Below are positions 1-5,782 of a stretch of 15,935 nucleotides of DNA, one piece after another (position 1 is the first letter of the stretch; every line of letters starts with the position of its first letter). Below the pieces are notes generated by a model. It had not been told where the DNA came from. It saw only the letters and a program-made list of their open reading frames with translations, and ran no database searches. The stretch is from positions 1 through 15,935 of the forward strand of contig DEDT01000014.1 in the NCBI GenBank assembly GCA_002350105.1, read 5' to 3'. The translations under genes and the position numbers were made by a program. This DNA is from Selenomonadaceae bacterium UBA2897. Its GTDB lineage: Bacteria > Bacillota > Negativicutes > Selenomonadales > Selenomonadaceae.

Positions 1-63
1 CAGCATTACAGGAATGCTCCTGATAAGAAGGTTTAGCGGACAACGGGAAAGAGCTGCATCGCC

Positions 64-92
64 TTGCACAAGATACCCGAAAGAGATATAAT
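64..92 (+). promoter_or_regulatory. Sigma-70-type promoter of the antitoxin-like RNA
   Basis: TTGCAC at 64-69 and TATAAT at 87-92 are separated by 17 bases. The -10 is consensus and the -35 matches four of six. Transcription would start near 97-99 and run into the hairpin terminator at 137-173, giving an RNA of about 75-80 nt with no credible reading frame. Bases 1-63 hold no gene I can support. Confidence 0.72.
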
Positions 93-103
93 AAAAATGC
101 AAA

Positions 104-130
104 AGGGTCATTGGATGCATGTAGATGACC
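104..130 (+). repeat. Direct-repeat copy 1: antisense pairing segment (copy 2 at 298-324)
   Basis: TGGATGCATG occurs at 112-121 and again at 307-316. It is flanked in both copies by TCAT on the left (108-111 and 302-305) and GACC on the right (127-130 and 321-324). Copy 1 lies in the plus-strand RNA. Copy 2 is the complement of the toxin mRNA start region, so the direct repeat lets the two RNAs pair in trans. Bases 104-107 add one A-U and three G-U pairs with toxin bases 298-301. Confidence 0.75.
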
Positions 131-136
131 AAATTG

Positions 137-173
137 AAAAGCCCCTTACAGCTGGTTACTGCAAGGGGCTTTT
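137..173. terminator. Bidirectional intrinsic terminator shared by toxin and antitoxin RNAs
   Basis: AAAAGCCCCTT (137-147) and AAGGGGCTTTT (163-173) form a perfect 11-bp stem. CAG/CTG adds three inner pairs after one mismatch, leaving a seven-base loop. A-tracts on one side and T-tracts on the other let it work in both directions, ending the plus-strand RNA and the minus-strand toxin transcript. Confidence 0.85.
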
Positions 174-225
174 CTGCGTGATCGGTTACATCACGTCCAG
201 CTGGTTGCCACTTTGGTGGTCCCGC

Positions 226-315
226 TTACCACCCCAGCATCTGTAGTATCAGGTAGCTGAGTAAGCCGCTCAGAATCCCAATCAACAGCTCGCGGATAAA
301 ATCATATGGATGCAT
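226..315 (-). CDS. 29-residue hydrophobic peptide, candidate type I toxin
   Basis: The frame reads ATG at 315-313 to TAA at 228-226. The peptide starts MHPYDFIRELL, continues with an uncharged stretch (IGILSGLLSYLILQML, residues 12-27) long enough for one membrane helix, and ends GW. A very strong ribosome site (AGGAGGGG, on the complement of 326-334) precedes the start. The gene has its own extended -10 promoter at 373-381 and a terminator at 137-173, so it is an independent transcription unit of roughly 230 nt. Small membrane peptides with this layout are known as type I toxins (Fst, TxpA and BsrG-type). I see no sequence match to a named family: Fst-like peptides have a charged C-terminal tail and this one does not. 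An alternative is a regulatory or membrane-associated small protein that is not toxic. Confidence 0.7.
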   Translation of the reverse strand: MHPYDFIRELLIGILSGLLSYLILQMLGW

Positions 316-325
316 GCAAAGACCT

Positions 326-358
326 CCCCTCCTTGCCTTAGATTTGGCTTGGTTGGGG
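326..358 (-). promoter_or_regulatory. 5' UTR hairpin sequestering the toxin Shine-Dalgarno
   Basis: In the minus-strand transcript, CCCC-AA-CC-AA-GCC (358-346) can pair with GGC-AA-GG-A-GGGG (337-326) around an eight-base loop (345-338). The right arm is the purine-rich ribosome site, so the fold would hide it. A 5' intramolecular helix that hides the SD is also known for fst mRNA. The fold is by eye; no energy was computed. Confidence 0.6.
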
Positions 359-372
359 CCGTGGCATCAAAT

Positions 373-381
373 ATTATAGCA
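373..381 (-). promoter_or_regulatory. Extended -10 promoter of the toxin-like gene
   Basis: On the minus strand, bases 381-373 read TGCTATAAT, an exact extended -10 (TGnTATAAT). No good -35 is visible at the usual distance. The start of transcription would be near 367, leaving a UTR of about 50 nt before the start codon at 315. Confidence 0.68.
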
Positions 382-438
382 CAAACCATCTCTTGGTAGG
401 CGATTTTTTTGTATTCCCACTGCACTTGAAAATGGGGC

Positions 439-467
439 TTTACAAACACTAGGTAAACATGTATAAT
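439..467 (+). promoter_or_regulatory. Promoter of tRNA-Pro
   Basis: TTTACA (439-444) and TATAAT (462-467) are separated by 17 bases. The predicted start near 474 lies about nine bases before the mature tRNA. Confidence 0.75.
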
Positions 468-482
468 ATTCGTTGTGGTTAT

Positions 483-559
483 CGGGACGTAGCGCAGTTT
501 GGTAGCGCGCTTCCTTGGGGTGGAAGAGGTCGTGGGTTCAAATCCCGTCGTTCCGACCA
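483..559 (+). tRNA. tRNA-Pro (anticodon GGG)
   Basis: A 77-base cloverleaf with encoded CCA. The acceptor stem pairs CGGGACG (483-489) with CGTTCCG (549-555), followed by ACCA. The D arm has GCGC/GCGC. The anticodon stem CTTCC (510-514)/GGAAG (522-526) holds the loop TTGGGGT with GGG at 517-519. The T arm is GTGGG-TTCAAAT-CCCGT with two G-U pairs. It lies between its own promoter and terminator, so it is a single-tRNA transcript. Confidence 0.95.
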
Positions 560-573
560 TTTTGAATAGTGAG

Positions 574-608
574 AGAGGCTCTCCGTGATGCGGAGAGTCT
601 CTTTTTTT
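574..608 (+). terminator. Intrinsic terminator after tRNA-Pro
   Basis: A 12-bp stem pairs 574-585 with 591-602 (one G-T pair) around the five-base loop TGATG, followed by a run of T to 608. Confidence 0.88.
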
Positions 609-642
609 GCAAATTTACATCATAAATAGGGCATGATGTGGT

Positions 643-669
643 AAGATAATAAGCAAGATAATAAGCAAG
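643..669 (+). repeat. 12-bp tandem repeat upstream of the Fic gene
   Basis: AAGATAATAAGC occurs at 643-654 and 655-666 with a partial third copy (AAG). Each unit contains GATAAT, which resembles a -10 hexamer, so this may be a duplicated promoter element. No convincing -35 is visible at the right distance. Confidence 0.6.
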
Positions 670-685
670 TTAAAGTCAGGGGGTG

Positions 686-1684
686 ATGGTATTGGCTTTA
701 TATCGGCCACCATTTCATATAACAAATACCATGCTTCAGTACGTATCCCGGATTTCGGAAAAGGTGGGACGGCTCAGTGTGTGGCAAAGTTGGGAGAAGA
801 AGCCTCACCTGCGAAGAAATAATCGTATACGGTCTATTCATGCCTCTCTGAGTATCGAGGCGAACTCCTTGTCGATGGGACAGGTGCGCGATGTTATCGC
901 GGGGCATCTCGTACTAGGCGAGCAGAAGGAGATTCAGGAAGTAAAGAATGCCTATGCGGCCTACGAACAGCTGATGGCGTTGAATCCATACAGTATTGAC
1001 GAGCTAAAACGCCTTCATGGTATTATGACACGGTATACCGCGGAGGAATCAGGTACTTTTCGCAGAGGCGAAGAGGGCGTCTTCAGTGGCGGCAAGTGCA
1101 TATTTATGGCACCACCTGCCAGACTGGTACCGGGATTGATGGATGATCTGTTTGGATGGATGAAGCGAGAGTGCAATGAAGTGCATCCGCTTATTCTGGC
1201 GGCTGTTTTCCATTATGAATTTGTCTTCATTCACCCGTTTGCCGATGGTAACGGCCGTATGGCGCGCCTGTGGCATACGGCGTTGCTGGCAAAATGGAAG
1301 CCGCTTTTTGCCTATATTCCCATCGAGAGTCAGATCGAAAAATTTCAGGAGGACTATTATCAGGCTATTGCACGTTGTCATGCAGCGGGAACATCTGACA
1401 TTTTCATCGAGTTTATGTTGCAGCAGATTGACAGTATTCTGGATGAATTCGCAGCTCAGTCGGAAAAGGATGGGGAAGAACTCACCGAATATGTGCGGCG
1501 TCTCCTAAATGTTATGGAATATGGCATCCCCTATACAGCTCAAGCCCTTATGGAAAGACTGCAGTTGAAATCCAAAGAGACATTCCGCAAGCACTATCTG
1601 AATCCTGCAATGAAGCTGCAGTTGGTGACGATGACGATACCGGACAAACCGCGCAGCCGCAATCAACGGTATATACGACAATGA
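686..1684 (+). CDS. Fic-domain protein (probable AMPylase/nucleotidyl transferase)
   Basis: The core motif HPFADGNGRMAR (about residues 183-194) is the Fic signature HxFx(D/E)GNGRxxR; its His acts in transferring AMP or another nucleotide moiety to a target hydroxyl. The N-terminal part has the PPFHITNTML pattern of this subfamily. SLSIEAN, with Glu near residue 58, matches the position of the inhibitory (S/T)xxxE(G/N) motif, but with Ala after Glu. A self-inhibiting class II enzyme is likely, and no separate antitoxin gene is seen. The C-terminal 60-70 residues look like a winged-helix segment. The ATG at 686 has only a weak, close SD; a TTG at 692 sits eight bases after AGGGGG and is a real alternative start. 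The gene is AT-richer than the genes downstream, which fits horizontal acquisition. The target protein cannot be told. Confidence 0.88.
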   Translation: MVLALYRPPFHITNTMLQYVSRISEKVGRLSVWQSWEKKPHLRRNNRIRSIHASLSIEANSLSMGQVRDVIAGHLVLGEQKEIQEVKNAYAAYEQLMALNPYSIDELKRLHGIMTRYTAEESGTFRRGEEGVFSGGKCIFMAPPARLVPGLMDDLFGWMKRECNEVHPLILAAVFHYEFVFIHPFADGNGRMARLWHTALLAKWKPLFAYIPIESQIEKFQEDYYQAIARCHAAGTSDIFIEFMLQQIDSILDEFAAQSEKDGEELTEYVRRLLNVMEYGIPYTAQALMERLQLKSKETFRKHYLNPAMKLQLVTMTIPDKPRSRNQRYIRQ

Positions 1685-1717
1685 AGTGGTAAATTTTTAT
1701 TTTTCTGTTTCGGCATG

Positions 1718-1726
1718 TGCTAAGAT
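1718..1726 (+). promoter_or_regulatory. Possible extended -10 promoter of the nucleosidase-like gene
   Basis: TGCTAAGAT matches the extended -10 pattern TGnTANNAT. The region 17 bases upstream is T-rich but gives no good -35. It lies about 100 bases before the coding start. Confidence 0.42.
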
Positions 1727-1824
1727 AGTAGATGGAGCGATAAAAGCAGTATAGGTTTTTATGAGGTCCTTCTGATGGCAAAGCTGAGCTTTTGAGCTGG
1801 CGGCATGATGCGGAGGTGTTTTCC

Positions 1825-2601
1825 TTGGAGCAGCAGGTGACAGACGACCAGCGCCCATTGGTGATTCAGGGGGCGATGGATGTGGAGACGCGCGTGATTG
1901 AGGCGGCGCTGACGGAGGCAGAGGAGGAACCGCTGGGGCATTACCGCTGCGTGCGCGGGCGGCTGGACGGATATCCCGTCGTGGTCTGCGAGACACAGTG
2001 GGGCATGGCCAATGCGGCGGCCGTGACGGCGCTAGTCATTGCACGCTATCATCCCTGTGCCATTCTCAGCCAGGGCACGGCGGGCGCACACAACCCCGGG
2101 CTGCGCAACTACGATATCGTGCTGGGGGCGCGCACGGTCAATGAATCAGCCTGGCAGACGAAATATGCGGCGCGCGGCGCGGGCATCGACCCGCGGGCGC
2201 TGAAGCAGCTGGGCGTCTTTGCCTGGAACGAGCAGCAGCAGGCCTTCGTGCAGGAGGTCTACCATGCGGGCGACAAAGCCCTGCTGGCGGCCGCCGAGGC
2301 CGTGCGCGGCAGCTATACGCAGGGCAATGTGCTCGCGGGCACGATTGGCACCTGCGACAGCTGGAACTGTGAGGCCGACCGCATCCTGTTCCTGCATGAA
2401 TTCTATGGCAGCGACGTGGAGGAAATGGAAAGCGATGCCGTGGCGCAGATCTGCCTGAATTTCCACGTGCCCTTCCTCGCCATCCGCGTCGTCTCCAACA
2501 GCGTCTTCGACGGTGATGTCGACTGGGATCTCGATGTCGGCCCGGCCTGCCAGCGTTATGCCTTGTCTGTGGCAAAAGAATTTTTAACACATCATACGTG
2601 A
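1825..2601 (+). CDS. MTA/SAH nucleosidase-like protein (phosphorylase superfamily)
   Basis: A 258-residue protein resembling 5'-methylthioadenosine/S-adenosylhomocysteine nucleosidase, which cleaves adenine from MTA or SAH in methionine salvage and methyl-cycle detoxification. Visible landmarks are GAMDVE at 16-21 (E21 matches catalytic E12 of the E. coli enzyme), the glycine-containing strand SQGTAGAHNPGLRNYDIV, and EEMESDAVAQ with M201/E202 at the ribose-binding Met-Glu. The segment IRVVSNS places N225 where E. coli has catalytic Asp197. It is about 25 residues longer than the E. coli enzyme. I chose TTG at 1825 because GGAGG lies eight bases before it; an upstream TTG at 1792 has no SD. 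The gene is monocistronic between a possible promoter and a clear terminator. With N225 it may use another nucleoside or be inactive as MTAN; the family call is firmer than the substrate. Confidence 0.75.
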   Translation: MEQQVTDDQRPLVIQGAMDVETRVIEAALTEAEEEPLGHYRCVRGRLDGYPVVVCETQWGMANAAAVTALVIARYHPCAILSQGTAGAHNPGLRNYDIVLGARTVNESAWQTKYAARGAGIDPRALKQLGVFAWNEQQQAFVQEVYHAGDKALLAAAEAVRGSYTQGNVLAGTIGTCDSWNCEADRILFLHEFYGSDVEEMESDAVAQICLNFHVPFLAIRVVSNSVFDGDVDWDLDVGPACQRYALSVAKEFLTHHT

Positions 2602-2676
2602 AAGTTTGCTATGACTGCCATAAGATGCACGAAGCCCAGCCGGCTTATACGCCGCCTGCCAAAAACTAAAAAGGGT

Positions 2677-2717
2677 GCCTCTGCCGCAGCGTCAGGATGC
2701 TGCGACAGGGGCTTTTT
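2677..2717 (+). terminator. Intrinsic terminator after the nucleosidase-like gene
   Basis: GCCTCTGCCGCAGC (2677-2690) pairs with GCTGCGACAGGGGC (2699-2712) with one mismatch and one G-T pair. Five Ts follow at 2713-2717. Confidence 0.85.
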
Positions 2718-2781
2718 GCTTTACGAGGGGCAGGGGAACCGGCAGAATGCGTTGGATGTTGTCAGGGTGTGACATTTTTTG

Positions 2782-2811
2782 TTGACACAAGGATTCTCTA
2801 TAGTTTACTAT
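2782..2811 (+). promoter_or_regulatory. Promoter of the anion transporter operon
   Basis: A consensus TTGACA (2782-2787) is followed after 18 bases by TACTAT (2806-2811). The AT-rich stretch contains a near-direct repeat, GATTCTCTATA (2792-2802) and GATTCTATAT (about 2826-2835), which could be a regulator site. Confidence 0.65.
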
Positions 2812-2861
2812 TATAAGGTAGAAATGATTCTATATTTAATAACTAATGGGAGGAATTGCGC

Positions 2862-4121
2862 ATGGATCCTGCAAGCATTACCCTATGTGTGTTGGGCGTG
2901 GCGGCGGTGCTCTTCGTCACCGAGCTCGTCCCGCTGGCCGTGACGGCAATGGGAGCTGCTATCTCCCTGGGACTGCTCGGCGTACTGACGCCCCAAGAGG
3001 TGTTCTCCGGGCTCTCAAACTCTACGGTCGTGCTCTTTGCGGGCATGTTCGTCGTGGGATCGGCCATGTTCCATACGGGGCTGGCCCAGACCATTGGCAT
3101 TTCGGTGGTTAAGAAATCCGGTACGGGTGAGAAGCGCCTGATGGCAGCGCTCATGTTCATCACCATCGTGATTTCTTCGTTCTCATCGAATACGGCGACC
3201 GTGGCCTGCCTCATGCCCGTAGTCATCCAGATCTGTGCGGCGGCGCGTATTCCCGTGTCGACGCAGCTCATGGCACTGGCGGTGGCGGCCAACGTCGGCG
3301 GCTCGGTCACGATGATCGGCACGCCGCCGAACATCCTTATGAGTGCGGCGCTCGAGAGCAGCGGCCTGCAGCCTTTCGGTTTCTTCGAGTTCGCGTGGAT
3401 CGGCATTCCGCTCTCCATCGCGGGTGTCATCTATATGCTGACCATCGGCTCGAAACTTTGCCCGCGCAACATGGTCGAGGTAGAGGTGGATGACAGCATC
3501 GTCGGTGAGGCGCACGACAAGAAAAAGATGATCATCTGCGCGATCATCCTGCTCGGCGTCATCCTCGCCATGGTCTTCAGCAAGACGATTCACGTGCCGA
3601 TGCAGGTGGCGGCTATCATCGCGGCGCTGGCCTGTGTCGTGACGGGCTGCGTCACCGAGAAACAAGCCTATCAGGGCATCGACTGGGTCACGATTTTCCT
3701 CTTCGCGGGCATGCTGCCGCTGGCTAGTGCCATGGATAAGACGGGCGCTGGCAAGCTCATCGCGGATACGGTCGTGGGCTTCATCGGTGACAGTGCGTCG
3801 CCCTATCTCATTGTTACGGCAATGTTCATCCTGTCCTGCGGCCTCACGCAGTTCATGTCGAACACGGCGGCCGCTGCGCTGCTCGCGCCCATCGGCATCT
3901 CCATTGCCCAGGGTATCGGCGCTTCGCCGTATCCGGTCATCATGGCCATCGGCATCGCGGCCTCCTGCGCCTTCACGACGCCGGTGGCGACGCCGCCGAA
4001 CACGCTGGTACTCAATGCCGGCCGCTTCAAGTTCATGGACTATGTGAAAGTGGGTACGCCGCTCGTCGTGGTCTCGCTGATTGTCTGCGTAGGCATCATC
4101 CCGCTGGTGTGGCCGTTCTGA
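2862..4121 (+). CDS. SLC13/DASS-family anion transporter
   Basis: A 419-residue, very hydrophobic inner-membrane protein with about ten or more predicted membrane segments. It shows the family's inverted-repeat marks: SNT at 109-111 and again at 333-335, each followed by a TPPN-containing segment (GGSVTMIGTPPN at 146-157, FTTPVATPPN near 371-380). In DASS transporters the two SNT motifs and neighbouring loops bind the carboxylate or sulfate substrate and coordinate sodium. The charged stretch around 205-222 is a cytoplasmic loop between halves. The ATG at 2862 has GGGAGG eight bases upstream; the in-frame TTG at 2856 is too close to it. The next gene starts 57 bases downstream with no terminator between, so the two are probably co-transcribed. 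Substrate (dicarboxylate, sulfate, sulfonate or other anion) is not determinable. Confidence 0.86.
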   Translation: MDPASITLCVLGVAAVLFVTELVPLAVTAMGAAISLGLLGVLTPQEVFSGLSNSTVVLFAGMFVVGSAMFHTGLAQTIGISVVKKSGTGEKRLMAALMFITIVISSFSSNTATVACLMPVVIQICAAARIPVSTQLMALAVAANVGGSVTMIGTPPNILMSAALESSGLQPFGFFEFAWIGIPLSIAGVIYMLTIGSKLCPRNMVEVEVDDSIVGEAHDKKKMIICAIILLGVILAMVFSKTIHVPMQVAAIIAALACVVTGCVTEKQAYQGIDWVTIFLFAGMLPLASAMDKTGAGKLIADTVVGFIGDSASPYLIVTAMFILSCGLTQFMSNTAAAALLAPIGISIAQGIGASPYPVIMAIGIAASCAFTTPVATPPNTLVLNAGRFKFMDYVKVGTPLVVVSLIVCVGIIPLVWPF

Positions 4122-4178
4122 GGTGCAATCTGACGGAGACAGGAACCGTGCCCGCGGGCGCGGAGAAAGGATAACGAT

Positions 4179-5510
4179 ATGGATACAGGTGAAATTCTCA
4201 GTACGCTGGAGACGTTTGACCCGGAGCTTTACGGGGCGTTGCAGAAGTCGGTGGAGAACCAGCGCTATGAGCTTTCGCTGCTGCCGACGGCCAATGCGAT
4301 TTCGCCCTTTATGGCCTTTCTCAAGGGCAGTGTGCTGGGCAATGAATATACGGACCATCATGCGGCGGAGGAGAAGCGCTGGATCGAGCGCCTGGCTAGC
4401 AAACGTGCCTGTGAGCTTTTCGGCGCGGAGCATGCCATCGTGCGTCTGACAAATCTCGCGGCGGCCTCCCGCGTGGTCTTTTACGCATTGGCGGAGCAGG
4501 GGAATACGGTACTTTCCTTCAATGGGCGCAAGCAGGAGCATACGGCGGGGGAGTGGCTGTCCTTCCAGTTCGAGAGCTTTGGCATCGACGATAAGACGCA
4601 GCGCATCGACCTCGACCAGCTGGCGGAGCAGGCAAAACGGTGCCATCCGCGGCTGCTCATCTTCTCGCCGGTGAATTACCCGCGGCAGATGGATTATGAG
4701 GCGCTCGCGCGCATTGCGCATGAAAACGGGGCGAAGCTTTGGGTCGATATGGGGCAGAATGCGGGCCTGGTCGCCGGTAAGGCCATGCGCTCCCCTGTCC
4801 CCTATGCGGACGTCGTGACTTTTGCGGCCAACGACTCCCTGCGCGGGCCGCAGCGGGCGGTCATCCTCTGCAAACAGGATATTGCGGAGAAGCTTGAGCA
4901 GGTCGTCGTGAATACCGGCCATGTGGATATCAAGGGCAATACGCTCATCGCCCTGGCCCTGAATTTCCGCGAGGCAGCGACGCGGCGCTATCAGGCCTAC
5001 TGCCAGCAGGTGCTGAAGAATGCGCAGGCGTTGGAGCAGGGCATCATGAAAGCTGGCGTCGAGACGCTCTGCGGCGCGACGGAGTCGCATCTCGTTCTGC
5101 CGCGCCTGCAGGAGGGACAGAATGCCGGGGAGATGGCAGACCTGTTCTGGCACGGCGGCATCCTCGTCAAGCCGGACCTCATGCCGACGCAGCACGGCAC
5201 GCGCGAGTATCCCATCCTGCGCATCTCCAGCCTTTGCCCGACTACGCGCGGCTTCCACGAGGCGGAAATGGAGAAAGTCGGTCATCTCGTGGGCAACTTC
5301 CTCCTCGCCGGGGCGGATGTGCAGCAGGATGTGAAAAAGGAAATTGGCCGCCTCATCATGGATAAGCCCGTATTCTCATCGGAGTGGCTGCCGGAGGCGG
5401 AGCCAGAGCAGAACGCGACGACGCGCGAGGCCATCGAGACGCCGCACAAGGCTGAAGCAAGCCTCAAGCACCGCTTCATGGAGCAGATTTTGCACCTCGG
5501 CGGAAGGTAA
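4179..5510 (+). CDS. Serine hydroxymethyltransferase-like protein lacking the PLP lysine
   Basis: This 443-residue protein aligns by eye with SHMT along its length. Matching pieces are ISPFMAFLKGSVLGNEY (SHMT VSPAVLEAMGSVLTNKY), FSPVNYPRQMDYEALARIA, KLWVDMGQNAGLVAG (D190 fits the Asp contacting the PLP ring nitrogen), PVPYADVVT, SLRGPQ and LRISSLCPTTRGF. Catalytic positions differ. SHMT's T-H-K-T carrying the Schiff-base lysine is here A-N-D-S (N218, D219). The S-E-N of the N-terminal catalytic motif is T-A-N near 37-39, and the His of VDMAH is Q193. The carboxylate-binding Arg before the TTRGF element is kept. A tail of about 60 residues after 385 is polar and helix-prone. The start has GGAGAAAGG eight bases upstream. 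It is probably a non-canonical enzyme or ligand-binding pseudoenzyme coupled to the transporter upstream. Confidence 0.78.
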   Translation: MDTGEILSTLETFDPELYGALQKSVENQRYELSLLPTANAISPFMAFLKGSVLGNEYTDHHAAEEKRWIERLASKRACELFGAEHAIVRLTNLAAASRVVFYALAEQGNTVLSFNGRKQEHTAGEWLSFQFESFGIDDKTQRIDLDQLAEQAKRCHPRLLIFSPVNYPRQMDYEALARIAHENGAKLWVDMGQNAGLVAGKAMRSPVPYADVVTFAANDSLRGPQRAVILCKQDIAEKLEQVVVNTGHVDIKGNTLIALALNFREAATRRYQAYCQQVLKNAQALEQGIMKAGVETLCGATESHLVLPRLQEGQNAGEMADLFWHGGILVKPDLMPTQHGTREYPILRISSLCPTTRGFHEAEMEKVGHLVGNFLLAGADVQQDVKKEIGRLIMDKPVFSSEWLPEAEPEQNATTREAIETPHKAEASLKHRFMEQILHLGGR

Positions 5511-5537
5511 GCAGAGAGCCAGTTTTTAAGCAGGGAG

Positions 5538-5573
5538 CCAACTTTGAAGGAGCGCAGCGACGCGCAAAGTTGG
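5538..5573. repeat. Inverted repeat after the SHMT-like gene
   Basis: CCAACTTTG (5538-5546) and CAAAGTTGG (5565-5573) form a perfect 9-bp stem around a GC-rich loop with GCGC on both sides. No T-run follows, so it is not a standard terminator. It leads into the 59-bp repeat. Confidence 0.65.
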
Positions 5574-5681
5574 GCGAGTCGCTTAGTCAAGTCGCCGTCA
5601 GGCGAGCTTGACATCCGCATTACGACGCGCAAAACTGCGCGAATCGCTTAGTCAAGTCGCCGTTAGGCGAGCTTGACATCC
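5558..5681. repeat. Two copies of a 59-bp intergenic repeat
   Basis: Copies at 5558-5616 and 5623-5681 begin CGACGCGCAAA and end GCTTGACATCC, differing at about five positions. Each contains the inverted repeat GTCAAG-TCGCC / GGCGA-GCTTGAC, an 11-bp stem with one bulged base and a four-base loop. The period is 65 bases. The structure resembles dispersed REP-like elements in noncoding DNA. No protein frame of note and no target-site duplication are seen. Confidence 0.82.
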
Positions 5682-5688
5682 TCATATG

Positions 5689-5719
5689 AGAGTTGAGAGT
5701 GAAGAGTTGAGAGTGAAGA
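5689..5719. repeat. 14-bp tandem repeat
   Basis: AGAGTTGAGAGTGA occurs twice without a gap (5689-5702, 5703-5716) and runs into the left arm of the terminator. Short purine repeats of this kind are prone to slippage; no coding role is visible. Confidence 0.7.
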
Positions 5720-5765
5720 CCCCCTCAGTCGCCTGCGCGCGCCAAGTGACTGAGAGGGTCTTTTT
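5717..5765 (+). terminator. Intrinsic terminator between convergent genes
   Basis: AGACCCCCTCAGTC (5717-5730) pairs with GACTGAGAGGGTCT (5748-5761) with one mismatch, and Ts follow to 5765. The T-run favours the rightward direction, ending the transporter/SHMT-like operon. Leftward it has only a short T-tail but could help end the acetolactate-synthase-like transcript. Confidence 0.82.
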
Positions 5766-5782
5766 GTTGTCTATTGCCAATT

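Larger units (their letters stand above)
99..176 (+). ncRNA. Candidate antitoxin RNA of a par-like type I toxin-antitoxin pair
   Basis: The boundaries come from the promoter at 64-92 and the terminator at 137-173. Bases 104-130 can pair with bases 324-298 of the convergent toxin mRNA: an uninterrupted 10-bp core (112-121 with 316-307), flanking Watson-Crick and G-U pairs, and two one-base bulges. The paired target covers the toxin start codon and the edge of its Shine-Dalgarno region. The two transcripts also overlap tail to tail through the shared terminator. This is the architecture known for the enterococcal par (fst/RNAII) locus, where RNAII pairs with the toxin start region through direct repeats. 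The terminator loop (152-158) contains CUGG, which fits the YUNR U-turn motif often seen in fast-pairing antisense loops. Function is inferred; expression is not shown. Confidence 0.66.

Noticed and set aside
1..36. Possible tail of an upstream gene (plus frame ending in TAG at 34-36)
   Set aside because: Only eleven codons are visible, with no recognisable motif; a second frame is open just as long.
64..246. 60-codon plus-strand frame
   Set aside because: It runs through the promoter and the perfect terminator hairpin and has no ribosome site.
282..560. Open frame on the minus strand across tRNA-Pro
   Set aside because: Its N-terminal part is the antisense of the tRNA, a frequent false gene; it also overlaps the toxin promoter and has no SD.
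3183..5285. 700-codon minus-strand frame
   Set aside because: Low-complexity, Arg/His-rich product opposite the clear SLC13 and SHMT-like genes; a result of high GC at third codon positions.
483..5681. Phage attachment site or insertion sequence near tRNA-Pro or in the intergenic repeats
   Set aside because: No second copy of the tRNA 3' end, no integrase or transposase frame, and no flanking target duplication in the window.
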